From the NCBI RefSeq assembly GCF_000316665.1, contig NC_019678.1:5084001-5148000 (forward strand): 64,000 nucleotides of DNA, given 5' to 3'. The first letter of the stretch is position 1. Every line of letters begins with the position of its first letter. Made by a program: the position numbers and the translations under genes. The notes below the pieces were generated by a model. The model did not search any database, had not been told where the DNA came from, and saw only the letters and a program-made list of their open reading frames with translations. The DNA comes from Rivularia sp. PCC 7116. GTDB taxonomy: Bacteria; Cyanobacteriota; Cyanobacteriia; Cyanobacteriales; Nostocaceae. This document shows, in pieces, positions 9,494-17,885 of the stretch.

Positions 9494-10027
9494 TTATTGA
9501 GACGACTGCAAGCCATGCATATGATTAAACAAATTCCAGCAATATTCTTCAGGTAGCTTGCAGGTAATCGCACCACGCAATACAACGTTGAAATACCAAT
9601 CATTGGGAGCAATTTCTTGCAAAAGTTTGTTCACCACCACGTATGTGCGGACTTTTTCGTAAGTCTTTCCTCGAAAACTAATATCGACAAATTCTTGACG
9701 GTAGCCACCACGGGGTACATCTTCGCGTTTATCTAGACTGGCGCTGAGTCTTAAAGGTAATCGATAAAGTACCCCATGCACAGTACTTTTTGAATCTTTT
9801 ACCACATCCAAAACGCCACATTTACGAAAAGCGCTATAACGGTAAAATCCCAATCGATAGCCCTTTAAAACCCCCGCACCCATTACATAATGGTGGGTAT
9901 TTTCACCCATAGTACGCTTTAAATCTACCGGACACATACAGGAACCGTAAGCAAAATAATAAAACATCGGTTCCTTTGGCTGCAAGTGTTGTCTATTATG
10001 AGATTCGCGGTGAGTGCGATCGCTCAT
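9494..10027 (-). CDS. Gamma-glutamylcyclotransferase-fold (GGCT/AIG2-like) protein
   Basis: The product has the GGCT N-terminal signature FYYFAYGSCM (family YGSN-M loop, which binds the gamma-glutamyl group), then VMGAGVLKGYRLGFYRYS and VHGVLYRLPLRLSASLDKRE, matching the strand-loop-strand and the acidic general-base region (LDKRED) of the fold. These enzymes release 5-oxoproline from gamma-glutamyl compounds; the substrate here is unknown. The ATG at 10027 contains a HIP1 site (ATGAGCGATCGC). An internal ATG at 9967 (MFYYFAYGS) has a better ribosome site, AAAGGA, four bases upstream and may be the true start, giving 157 residues. Cytosolic. Confidence 0.78.
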   Translation of the reverse strand: MSDRTHRESHNRQHLQPKEPMFYYFAYGSCMCPVDLKRTMGENTHHYVMGAGVLKGYRLGFYRYSAFRKCGVLDVVKDSKSTVHGVLYRLPLRLSASLDKREDVPRGGYRQEFVDISFRGKTYEKVRTYVVVNKLLQEIAPNDWYFNVVLRGAITCKLPEEYCWNLFNHMHGLQSSQ

Positions 10028-10079
10028 CTATCTACAGAAATATTTATTACAACTGCCAATATATCAAAAGATGGGGCTT

Positions 10080-10127
10080 GTAGTTGCGCTTCAGCGCCAA
10101 ATGTTTATGGCGCTGAAGCGTAACTAC
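10080..10127. repeat. Long hairpin, 20-bp arms
   Basis: GTAGTTGCGCTTCAGCGCCA (10080-10099) pairs with TGGCGCTGAAGCGTAACTAC (10108-10127) with one mismatch around an 8-base loop. It sits upstream of the GGCT-like gene and downstream of the seven-module gene, both on the minus strand, so it could act as terminator for the latter. It also looks like a dispersed cyanobacterial repeat. Confidence 0.7.
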
Positions 10128-10161
10128 GAACATATATATTCCCAATGCTAAATTCCCAAAA

Positions 10162-12648
10162 TTAACTTCTTAAAATCCGATTCCAACTTTCGACAACAGT
10201 CAGCAAATCTTTGGGTAAATTTTGGCGGGAAGTGTCGTTAAATTGCACCGTACCGTTACGGCTGGTAAGGGTGTATACCATATAATCTGCGGCACCTCTG
10301 GCGACGGGGTAGCTCATATTTCTAAATTCATCGCGCTGACGCTGCAATAATCTTTGAAAATCACTTACTTGTTTGCGAGAAACTTGACGAAGATTTCGAC
10401 TTGAATCATTCATGTCACCTATGCGATAGCGCATTATCCGCCCATCTTCAAATAATATTGTTTCGTAAGTTTGTCCTGCAAAACCACCGCTGGTAATTTG
10501 ACGAAATACGATTCCTCTAGTTAAAGGTGATGGTAATTCACCTCTGGGAATTCTGACGGGTAAAACTGTGGTGGGATTGTTGTTAATTGTGCTGACGGTT
10601 TCGTTTAAAATGACTCTGGATCTACTGTCGGTATGGTAAACCAATGTTTCCGAACCAACTTTTACCGTGACTCGGTAGCCTTCTACAAGTCTGTAAAAGC
10701 AATAGCGCTGTCTGCGTTGGCTAACTATACCCAAACAACCATTGCGCCATGTGACTTTTTCGGCTTCTACAATATTTTCCGGGGATACTCTAACTCTACC
10801 TTGGAGGCGTTCCCTGGCATCGGCTAATACCCCATTTTCAATAGATTTTGGCAAGCTGACGGTGCCATCTAGTTGAAATTCCGAACCATCTTGTTTAAAG
10901 CGGTAAGTCCAAGTTTCTCTACCGTCGGATAAGGTAGCTTTCATCAGGGGGACGTTATCTTTTCTTTCGTTGAGTCGTTCAACTTCGATAACTCGGATTT
11001 GATAAGCGCTGGATGCCCTTTGAGAAAGTCTTGCGGCATCTTGTTTAATTACTCCTGCGGCTCTTTGAGTTAAGCTGGGGGTACGGTCAAGAGCTACTAT
11101 TGAAGCGTTATCGTTAGCATGGTAAATCCAGGTTTGGTTGTTTGCTTTTAATGTCACAATCCAACCGGGAGTACGAATCAACGCTTTGTTGCAAATTCTA
11201 TTGAAGGTTAAGAAACAAGGATTATTCCAAATTTTGCGCTGGCTGCCGACAATTTGTATTCTTCTTGAAGGTAAACCACTCCATTTTGAAGCATCTTTGA
11301 GGATGCTATTGGCAACAATTCTCGGTAATTGAGTTTGCTGGCTATTTTGGTTGGATAATTTGACTTGATTTCCGGTAGCATCGGTGAAAAATACCCAAGT
11401 TTGCGAATCTCCACTGACAGCTACCTCCCAACCGGAAACAGCAACTCTGTCACAAGGATTATTGAAACTAAAATCTTCACAGCCGTATGCCCAGTTTGCT
11501 GGTTTAAACGAAACAATTCCTAATTTTCTTCCCGATAAACCAGAAATATTTCTTGCTTCTTTCAATACGCTATTGCGAACCCTTCTTGGCAATCTTAACT
11601 TGCTAGCTGCTGCATTCAAACGAATTTGATTTCCATCAATGGAAGTGTGATAAACCAAAGTTTGTCTGGCACCTTTGACAGTAACTCGCCATCCTCTTTG
11701 ATTTGCTCTTAAGCAAGATTCGGCGGCACCTCCTAAATTCAAGCAGCTATCGGTAAAGGTTACTTGTTCAGCTTTTGTAACTTTAACTCTGGAGCTAGCA
11801 GTTAATTTCGATGCAGCTTTTAAAACGGTTTCTTTGACTTGAGAAGGTAAGCCGTTATCGGTAATTTCACTAGCTTTAACATTCAGTTTAACTACCGAGC
11901 CTGACCTGTTGGTATGATAAACCAAACTTTGCCCTTTGGTACCTACGATAACTCGCCAACCCGGTACTAAAACTTGGGAACAGATGGTGTTAGCGTCTCT
12001 TAATTCCAAACAGCCATCTTTCCAAGTTTTCTGCTGTGCCTGCATAATGAAAAAGCTAGAAACCGGCTGTTGCAAGCGTCGAGCAGCATCTGCAATTGCT
12101 CGCGATTTAACCGATGCTGGTAATTGCGAACCAGAATCATTAGAATTACCTCCAGAAGCCAAACGCAGCTTCCGCCCGTTATTATCAGTATGATAAACCC
12201 ACCTTTGATTTCTATCGGATACCGTAACTCGATAACCCGGAACTAAAGCCTGGGTACACATTTCACCGGGCTTTAGTACTTCCAAGCATCCATTACGCCA
12301 AGTTTCTTTGCTGTAACCGACAACTCTTAATTGTGTTTGAGGTATATTTTGATTACGAGATACATCTTTGATGACAGCATTCACTACCGTAAGAGGTAAA
12401 CCGCTTCTGCTGCTATTTTGTCTCTGTACTTGAATTGTGGTTTGAGAATTGTTTTGTCTTTGGCTAACAACTCTATTATTTTCGGTATTACCTAACTTAT
12501 AATTTTGCGATGTAGGTACAACCACCGGCGTTGCGATCGCGCTTTTTAGTAGTGTAAATTCCGACGCAACAGACACAATACCAGTTAGTAGTAAAGCTGC
12601 AAATATCTGTGTCCTATTAGTAGTATAATTACCTTGAGATGAAGTCAT
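10162..12648 (-). CDS. Secreted protein with seven tandem TW..GCL / VYHT modules, function unknown
   Basis: A signal peptide (IFAALLLTGIVSVASEFTL) is followed by seven modules of about 80-90 residues. Each begins with LP..V...VL.DA and then reads TW..GCLE, a second Cys, (V)PGWRVTV and Q.WVYHTD..G..V.L. The two cysteines are kept in most modules and probably form a disulphide; module 6 lacks them. The pattern recalls single-module secreted proteins with TWPDGSLGC and PGYRI motifs known from other bacteria, from memory. A separate C-terminal domain (about 110 residues, GQTYETILFEDGRIMRYRIG) follows. I prefer the ATG at 12648 (MTSSQGNY); ATG at 12672 and TTG at 12777 are possible, but the latter adds a segment unlike a signal peptide. 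Role unknown; a periplasmic or surface binding protein is plausible. Confidence 0.8.
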   Translation of the reverse strand: MTSSQGNYTTNRTQIFAALLLTGIVSVASEFTLLKSAIATPVVVPTSQNYKLGNTENNRVVSQRQNNSQTTIQVQRQNSSRSGLPLTVVNAVIKDVSRNQNIPQTQLRVVGYSKETWRNGCLEVLKPGEMCTQALVPGYRVTVSDRNQRWVYHTDNNGRKLRLASGGNSNDSGSQLPASVKSRAIADAARRLQQPVSSFFIMQAQQKTWKDGCLELRDANTICSQVLVPGWRVIVGTKGQSLVYHTNRSGSVVKLNVKASEITDNGLPSQVKETVLKAASKLTASSRVKVTKAEQVTFTDSCLNLGGAAESCLRANQRGWRVTVKGARQTLVYHTSIDGNQIRLNAAASKLRLPRRVRNSVLKEARNISGLSGRKLGIVSFKPANWAYGCEDFSFNNPCDRVAVSGWEVAVSGDSQTWVFFTDATGNQVKLSNQNSQQTQLPRIVANSILKDASKWSGLPSRRIQIVGSQRKIWNNPCFLTFNRICNKALIRTPGWIVTLKANNQTWIYHANDNASIVALDRTPSLTQRAAGVIKQDAARLSQRASSAYQIRVIEVERLNERKDNVPLMKATLSDGRETWTYRFKQDGSEFQLDGTVSLPKSIENGVLADARERLQGRVRVSPENIVEAEKVTWRNGCLGIVSQRRQRYCFYRLVEGYRVTVKVGSETLVYHTDSRSRVILNETVSTINNNPTTVLPVRIPRGELPSPLTRGIVFRQITSGGFAGQTYETILFEDGRIMRYRIGDMNDSSRNLRQVSRKQVSDFQRLLQRQRDEFRNMSYPVARGAADYMVYTLTSRNGTVQFNDTSRQNLPKDLLTVVESWNRILRS

Positions 12649-12931
12649 AGCAAAATTACCTGTATCCGTCATTAGTTTACAAATAGTTAAAATTTGTTTC
12701 TGATGTTTAACTAAAAATATAAAATATAAAATCTTTGACCTTTCTAGCAAATACTGCTTTAAAGCAGCTAAACACAAAGAATTAATTATCCCATACTATA
12801 AAGCTTAGTAGGAAAAAATATAAGTTTCGCGTGTGTGTTTGTATACGAAAATAGACCTATACGTTAAATAATTTGTTCCTGTTTTATTTATCAAAACTTT
12901 ATATAAATAGGTTTGTGTATTAGAGGTCTGT

Positions 12932-13822
12932 ATGTTAAAGGTTAAATCCAATATTCTAATTAATATAGAAAGAATCATGAACAATTTTGAACAAATCCAA
13001 AATACCTATAAAAACTATCGAGATGATTACAGTTTAGAGCAGAGGAAGAACTGGTACAGTAAAGTTGCGGATGCGTACAACAAAACCAGACCGCGCTATC
13101 CCCAGGAACTGATTAATCGTACAGTAGAATTAGCTAAACTCAGTAAAAATACGAATATTTTAGAAATAGGGTGCGGTCCTGGAACTGCAACAGTAGAGTT
13201 TGCTAAACTAGATTGCCCAATGGTGTGCCTCGAACCCAGTCAAGACTCCTGCAATTTAGCGAGACAAAATTGTGAGAGTTTTCCCAACGTAGAAATTATC
13301 AATACCACCTTTGAAGAATGGGAACTACAGCCAAATAAATTTGATACCGTACTTGCTGCAACTTCCTTCCATTGGGTTTCACCGGAAGTAGGATATCCCA
13401 AACTAGAACAAGCATTAAAAGATAATGGCAGTTTGATTTTACTATGGAACAAAGAACCCCAACCCAGCTACGAAGTTTACCAAATTTTAGATGAGGTTTA
13501 TCAAAAACAAGTTCCTTCCCTTTCCCGATACGAAGACAGGGGAACTACAGAAAGAATTATTCGGAAATTAGGGGAAAACATTGCAAAATCCGGGTTATTC
13601 AAAGATTTGGTATTTGAATGTAGGGAGTGCGATCGCGTTTACAGTATTGATGATTATCTAACCTTGTTGAGTACGCTATCACCTTATATAGTATTGGATG
13701 TTCAAAAGCGAGATGCTTTATTTGATGATTTGAGAAATGCTTTAAGTAAAAATCTTGGGGATACCATCGAGACATCATATCTTTCAGCATTTCACGTTGC
13801 GTGGAAGAAAGGTAAGTCCTAG
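12932..13822 (+). CDS. Class I SAM-dependent methyltransferase (Methyltransf_11/25 type)
   Basis: A 296-residue methyltransferase with motif I ILEIGCGPGTATVEFA (E78, glycines 80-84), an acidic residue ending the next strand (MVCLEPS), and FDTVLAATSFHWVSPE as motif IV/post-motif. The opening SKVADAYNKTRPRYPQELI is typical of small-molecule methyltransferases related to UbiE/trans-aconitate enzymes. Substrate unknown; cytosolic. The ATG at 12932 has AGAGG five bases upstream; an internal ATG at 12977 is an alternative. It diverges from the seven-module gene over a 280-bp gap when that gene's preferred start is used. The following ATPase starts 56 bases after the stop, so co-transcription is possible but a functional link is not evident. 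Confidence 0.85.
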   Translation: MLKVKSNILINIERIMNNFEQIQNTYKNYRDDYSLEQRKNWYSKVADAYNKTRPRYPQELINRTVELAKLSKNTNILEIGCGPGTATVEFAKLDCPMVCLEPSQDSCNLARQNCESFPNVEIINTTFEEWELQPNKFDTVLAATSFHWVSPEVGYPKLEQALKDNGSLILLWNKEPQPSYEVYQILDEVYQKQVPSLSRYEDRGTTERIIRKLGENIAKSGLFKDLVFECRECDRVYSIDDYLTLLSTLSPYIVLDVQKRDALFDDLRNALSKNLGDTIETSYLSAFHVAWKKGKS

Positions 13823-13878
13823 ATTTATAGATAAACTTGAATTTAATCATCTATTTCGTTTGGCATTAGGAACTAATT

Positions 13879-14952
13879 ATGAAATTACAAAGAGTTCAAG
13901 TTCCAGATTTTCGCGTTTTGAAAAACGTTGATATATCTTTTGAAAAGGATTTTGTACCAAATATTTTTCCATTAGGTAGTCAAAACGGTGGTGGTAAAAG
14001 TACGCTTTTACAGTTAATTTTTGTATTGCTTCATTGTTCTGGTGATAGTGATAAGCATGAGTTTATCAAAAATATGCTTCATGGGTTTGAGATTGATGAT
14101 GATTCTCAGAAAAGAGTTTTAGCGCGTTTTGATATTTGGGATGGGGAGAAGACAGTTAATCTGGAATTTGTTGTTTATAAAGATTCTTATGCGAGAAGAT
14201 TCTTACATCAGAATAATAAACCTCTTATTACGATATCAGAAACTGTATTTTGTCGTATTGATAAGATGGATATCGATAAAGCTAAAGATTTTCTAAATAA
14301 TTTATCAAGCAATATTTTTTTAGCAGCTCCTGCCACTCAAGTTTTTCTGTTTCTTAATAAAGACTCTAGAGATTTTCTTTTTAAACACCAAAATAATGAT
14401 TACAGTAATAATTACTATTCACAACTCAAACAGTCACAGTATAAATTATCCGTTTTTTTTACATACGATTTTTTAGCTGTAGACCTACTTATAGATATTT
14501 TTCAGGCAGCAAGAGATAAAGACTTCAAACAAGCTATAGAAACAGGAGAATACGGAAATAATTATCAAAAACTTGTAAACGACTTAAATCAAGTCTTATT
14601 AAACAAAAAAATAAATATCAATCCTGATTTATCTGGCTTCACTTTTAAATTAGATGCAGAAGGAAATGATATAGAGCTATATCCCGAAGATTTAAGCCAC
14701 GGTGAATTAAAACGACTTAGTATTTATGCTTGGATAAAGTACAATATTATAGAAGATTCAATTGTTTTAATAGATGAAATTGAAAATGGATTGCATCCAG
14801 ATTGGCAATATCAAATAATTAAAGATATTGCTGAATGGGCACCAAAGAATCAATATATTATTGCTACTCACTCATATGAATTGTGTCAAGCAGTTACTCC
14901 CGCTCACGTTAAGGAATTAGAACCAAGGTTAATAAAGCAAGAATCGGAATAA
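13879..14952 (+). CDS. AAA/ABC-type (SMC-like) ATPase, first gene of a two-gene cassette
   Basis: A 357-residue single-domain ATPase of the AAA_15/AAA_21 (OLD/RecF-like) group. Walker A is LGSQNGGGKST (K40), the ABC signature is LSHGE (272-276), Walker B is IVLIDEIENGLHP (D299, E300) and the H-loop is ATHS (H331). The first P-loop glycine of the usual GxNGxGKST is Ser34, preceded by Gly33. The middle (about 100-260) is helical, short for a coiled-coil arm. It ends 5 bases before the next gene, so the two are translationally linked. Such ATPases pair with nuclease partners in phage-defence modules (OLD, PARIS, Septu-like). The exact class is not settled by sequence reading. The region is clearly AT-rich, which fits transfer. 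Confidence 0.85.
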   Translation: MKLQRVQVPDFRVLKNVDISFEKDFVPNIFPLGSQNGGGKSTLLQLIFVLLHCSGDSDKHEFIKNMLHGFEIDDDSQKRVLARFDIWDGEKTVNLEFVVYKDSYARRFLHQNNKPLITISETVFCRIDKMDIDKAKDFLNNLSSNIFLAAPATQVFLFLNKDSRDFLFKHQNNDYSNNYYSQLKQSQYKLSVFFTYDFLAVDLLIDIFQAARDKDFKQAIETGEYGNNYQKLVNDLNQVLLNKKININPDLSGFTFKLDAEGNDIELYPEDLSHGELKRLSIYAWIKYNIIEDSIVLIDEIENGLHPDWQYQIIKDIAEWAPKNQYIIATHSYELCQAVTPAHVKELEPRLIKQESE

Positions 14953-14957
14953 TAAAT

Positions 14958-15923
14958 ATGAGTCTGAATTCGGAGGAATTACAGCAGCATTGTCAAGAAA
15001 TTATTAAGCAACGTAGAATTAAAAATAAAATAGTTATTCTTTGTGAAGGTGAAATCAGAAAAAATCAAGGTAGACCATCGCCTCAATCATATAAGAAAAT
15101 GGAACAAATGCCAGATGCAAATTTTTATCATGCGTGCGTTCCAAGTTCTTGGAGACAGTATCGACCACAATTTTTTAATTGTGGAGATAGAAAAGATGTA
15201 ATAGATACTTACTTTAATATTTTAAAATTACATAGTAAAGATACTAATAACTCATATTTAAGTCCAGAAAAGCTGTTTGCAATTGTAGATTTAGATATTC
15301 AAATTAAAAAAATAACAACAGAATACGATTATAAATTTTCAGATACAGAAGCAGCTTTTACACATCTTTATGATAAAGGTAAAGTTAACCAAGAAAATAT
15401 AGCGGAACATCGTATTTGGGTTACGGGTTTAATCCATAAAGAAGCTTATTTTCTGACACCCGAACTTCAAGAAATGTTTGATATCTCTTTAAACACTCCA
15501 ATTTATGAAGGAAACAAACTCTGTCTCGAAAAAATCTATCTAAAAATGGCAGATGATATTATTAACGATGTTGATTTGCAAAGTCACATAGCACAAGCAT
15601 CTAATCGTATTGATTATTGTAATGGATTAGATTGTAGTGGAGTAGAAGAATTATGCAATTCATGGAAGTCAGAATTTAAAGCTTGTAACGATGAATTACG
15701 GAAGCATGAATTAATATATAGTTTACTGACACTTAAAAAAGCCAAATATTACTGGAATCAAATCCAGGCACCCGAACATTGGAATAGTTCTATTGAAGCA
15801 TTCAAAGACCAACTTTTATTAAAAATCGGAAAATTCTATTCAGAAAATAGCACTAATCCCAGATATCATATTTCCTTTTTATTAGAAAATCTATCTATAT
15901 CAAACATTACCAAGCCACTCTAA
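14958..15923 (+). CDS. Putative TOPRIM-like nuclease partner of the upstream ATPase
   Basis: A 321-residue protein I do not recognise as a named family. Near the N-terminus a strand KNKIVILCEGE ends in E30, and a second strand KLFAIVDLDIQ carries D111 and D113. This E...DxD arrangement is what a TOPRIM fold uses to bind metal in OLD nucleases and in the DUF4435 partner of PARIS. Between and after these are helical segments with no other motif; HNH, PD-(D/E)xK and transmembrane signatures are absent. The ATG is 5 bases after the ATPase stop, without a strong ribosome site, which suggests coupled translation. Function as a nuclease or effector is inference from motif and context. Confidence 0.6.
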   Translation: MSLNSEELQQHCQEIIKQRRIKNKIVILCEGEIRKNQGRPSPQSYKKMEQMPDANFYHACVPSSWRQYRPQFFNCGDRKDVIDTYFNILKLHSKDTNNSYLSPEKLFAIVDLDIQIKKITTEYDYKFSDTEAAFTHLYDKGKVNQENIAEHRIWVTGLIHKEAYFLTPELQEMFDISLNTPIYEGNKLCLEKIYLKMADDIINDVDLQSHIAQASNRIDYCNGLDCSGVEELCNSWKSEFKACNDELRKHELIYSLLTLKKAKYYWNQIQAPEHWNSSIEAFKDQLLLKIGKFYSENSTNPRYHISFLLENLSISNITKPL

Positions 15924-15967
15924 GATTAATGATAAAAATTTTCTCCCCCCTCTTCCCCCTCTCTTCC

Positions 15968-17737
15968 CTAACCTTCCCCCTTCAAACGCCATTCATCAAC
16001 ATTCCACAACAATCCCCCCACAGCAGAATACTCTACATTCTCCACACGATTCCGCACTGCTTGTAAAGATACGGGATTAACTAAGAAAAATACTGGTAAT
16101 TGTTCGGCTACTATTTGCTGAAATTCAGCATAAATTTGTTTTCTTTTATTTTCATCAGCTTCTTTAGCTCCTTCTTGGAAAAGTTGGTCTATTTGTTTTT
16201 CCCAATCATTTACTTTCCAACCTATAATAGGACGTTTTTTAGATTTGGAACCTTTATTAAACATATGAAACGAACCGTTACTAGTCCAAAACAAAGCGAT
16301 AAGATTCGGTTCAAATATTGCTGATTCAAAAGCACCGACATAACAGTCCCAATCTCGTTTTGTGAGTATTTTTTGTAGTACAGTATTAAAGCTGAGGGTT
16401 TGTAAATTTGCTTGAATACCAATCTGTTTTAAATCTTGTTGAATTTGTACCGCAGTAGCTACACGAGTTTGGTCTTCTGATTTAACTAATATATTGAATT
16501 TTACCTGATTGCCATCTTTATCCAGTAATTGTTGTTGAGAATCATACTGAAAACCAGCCTTAGTTAATAATTGCTTTGCTTTTTGAGGATTATAGCTATA
16601 TGTCTTTAAACCTTGTGCTGGAGATAAATAATAAGGACTTTGCACTGCAATCGGTGAATGTTGTAACTCACCGATTCCTTGATAGATATTAGTTTTTATT
16701 CTATCGCGGTTGATAGCATAAGCAATTGCTTGGCGAAATGCTAAATTATTAAACCAACGAGATTTAACAGGATTTACAAAAGGTTTTCCTTGAGAATTAC
16801 TAGCTTGATTGAGATTAAAAGTAACAAAACGAATTCCTTGACTTAGTCCACCATTATAAATACTGAAATTACCCCGCTTTTCTTCTCGTTTCAGCAAAGC
16901 AAAAGTATCTGGTTTAACCCTCAAACTATCCAATTCCCCCGAACGAAATCTTAGTAAATGGTTATCGGTGGATGGAATAATTTGCCAAATAATACTTTTA
17001 ATATATGGCATTTGTTGCCCTTGAGCATCTTTACGAAAATAATAAGGATTCCGTTTTAAAATAATTCGTTCGGAAGGAGTATAGCTTTCTATTTGATAAG
17101 CACCATTAACAATAATTTTTTCTGGTGCTGTATCGCTTCCCCAAGTGGAAAGAAATTGAGGATTACCATTAGCATCATTCGATAAAACTGAATCGCGCAA
17201 AGCATGAGCCGGTAAAATAGCAAGACTCGCGGACTTTCTTAAAAAAGGAGTAAAAGGTTCGGGTAAACTAAACTCAATGGTGCGATTATCTAATTTCCGT
17301 ATTTCAGGAAACACATCTTGATTCCCAATCCGCAGAAAATCTTTAAATAAAGTCGGAATCTTTTTATTAAGGTAAATATCTTTATAGGTAAATATGACAT
17401 CATCTACAGTCAAAGGTTTACCATCCGACCATTTTAGTTTGTCTCTAAGCTTAAAAGTAATTCTTAGCTTATCATCTGAAACTTTCCAGGATTCAGCTAA
17501 AGCAGGTTCTAATTCATTTGTTTTACCATTCTCCGTAACTAATCCCTGATAGATGAAAGGAAAAACGCTGAAAGGAGAATTATTCATTGCATAATTGAAT
17601 GTAGCTACATCGCTAGGAGTAGCCAAAGTTAACTGGGATTGCTTTACTTTCCTATCCCATGATGCATCACAAGCTGTGAGCATTGCAAAGCAAAAAGCCA
17701 GCATCAAGATAACTGTTAAACGTAGATAGCGAGACAT
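15968..17737 (-). CDS. ABC transporter substrate-binding lipoprotein, peptide/family 5 (DppA/OppA type)
   Basis: A 589-residue solute-binding protein of the SBP_bac_5 family. A lipoprotein signal peptide ends in the lipobox LTAC (C23), so the protein is anchored in a membrane facing the periplasm. Family landmarks include LEPALAESWKVSDDKLRITFKL, KWSDGKPLTVDDVIFTYK, RNPYYF and FRQAIAYAINRD. Relatives deliver di- and oligopeptides to an ABC importer. No permease or ATPase gene is adjacent, so its partners are elsewhere. Length is normal for the family. It is convergent with the ATPase/TOPRIM cassette, 44 bases away. Confidence 0.93.
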   Translation of the reverse strand: MSRYLRLTVILMLAFCFAMLTACDASWDRKVKQSQLTLATPSDVATFNYAMNNSPFSVFPFIYQGLVTENGKTNELEPALAESWKVSDDKLRITFKLRDKLKWSDGKPLTVDDVIFTYKDIYLNKKIPTLFKDFLRIGNQDVFPEIRKLDNRTIEFSLPEPFTPFLRKSASLAILPAHALRDSVLSNDANGNPQFLSTWGSDTAPEKIIVNGAYQIESYTPSERIILKRNPYYFRKDAQGQQMPYIKSIIWQIIPSTDNHLLRFRSGELDSLRVKPDTFALLKREEKRGNFSIYNGGLSQGIRFVTFNLNQASNSQGKPFVNPVKSRWFNNLAFRQAIAYAINRDRIKTNIYQGIGELQHSPIAVQSPYYLSPAQGLKTYSYNPQKAKQLLTKAGFQYDSQQQLLDKDGNQVKFNILVKSEDQTRVATAVQIQQDLKQIGIQANLQTLSFNTVLQKILTKRDWDCYVGAFESAIFEPNLIALFWTSNGSFHMFNKGSKSKKRPIIGWKVNDWEKQIDQLFQEGAKEADENKRKQIYAEFQQIVAEQLPVFFLVNPVSLQAVRNRVENVEYSAVGGLLWNVDEWRLKGEG

Positions 17738-17885
17738 AACAAAACCTGCACATAAATGTCAGCTATTACAACATTAATAATTTTTGGCGGATTGCGATGA
17801 TTATTTTAGCTAAGGTTCCAAGCTTCGCTAACAGAGCGCGATCGCGAACAGCTTGTTTGCATTTCATTATGGAAAAAATAAAATA

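Noticed and set aside
13879-15923. Naming the cassette PARIS (AriA/AriB), Gabija or Septu
   Set aside because: The second protein has no recognisable DUF4435, UvrD or HNH signature by eye, so a specific name would be unsupported.
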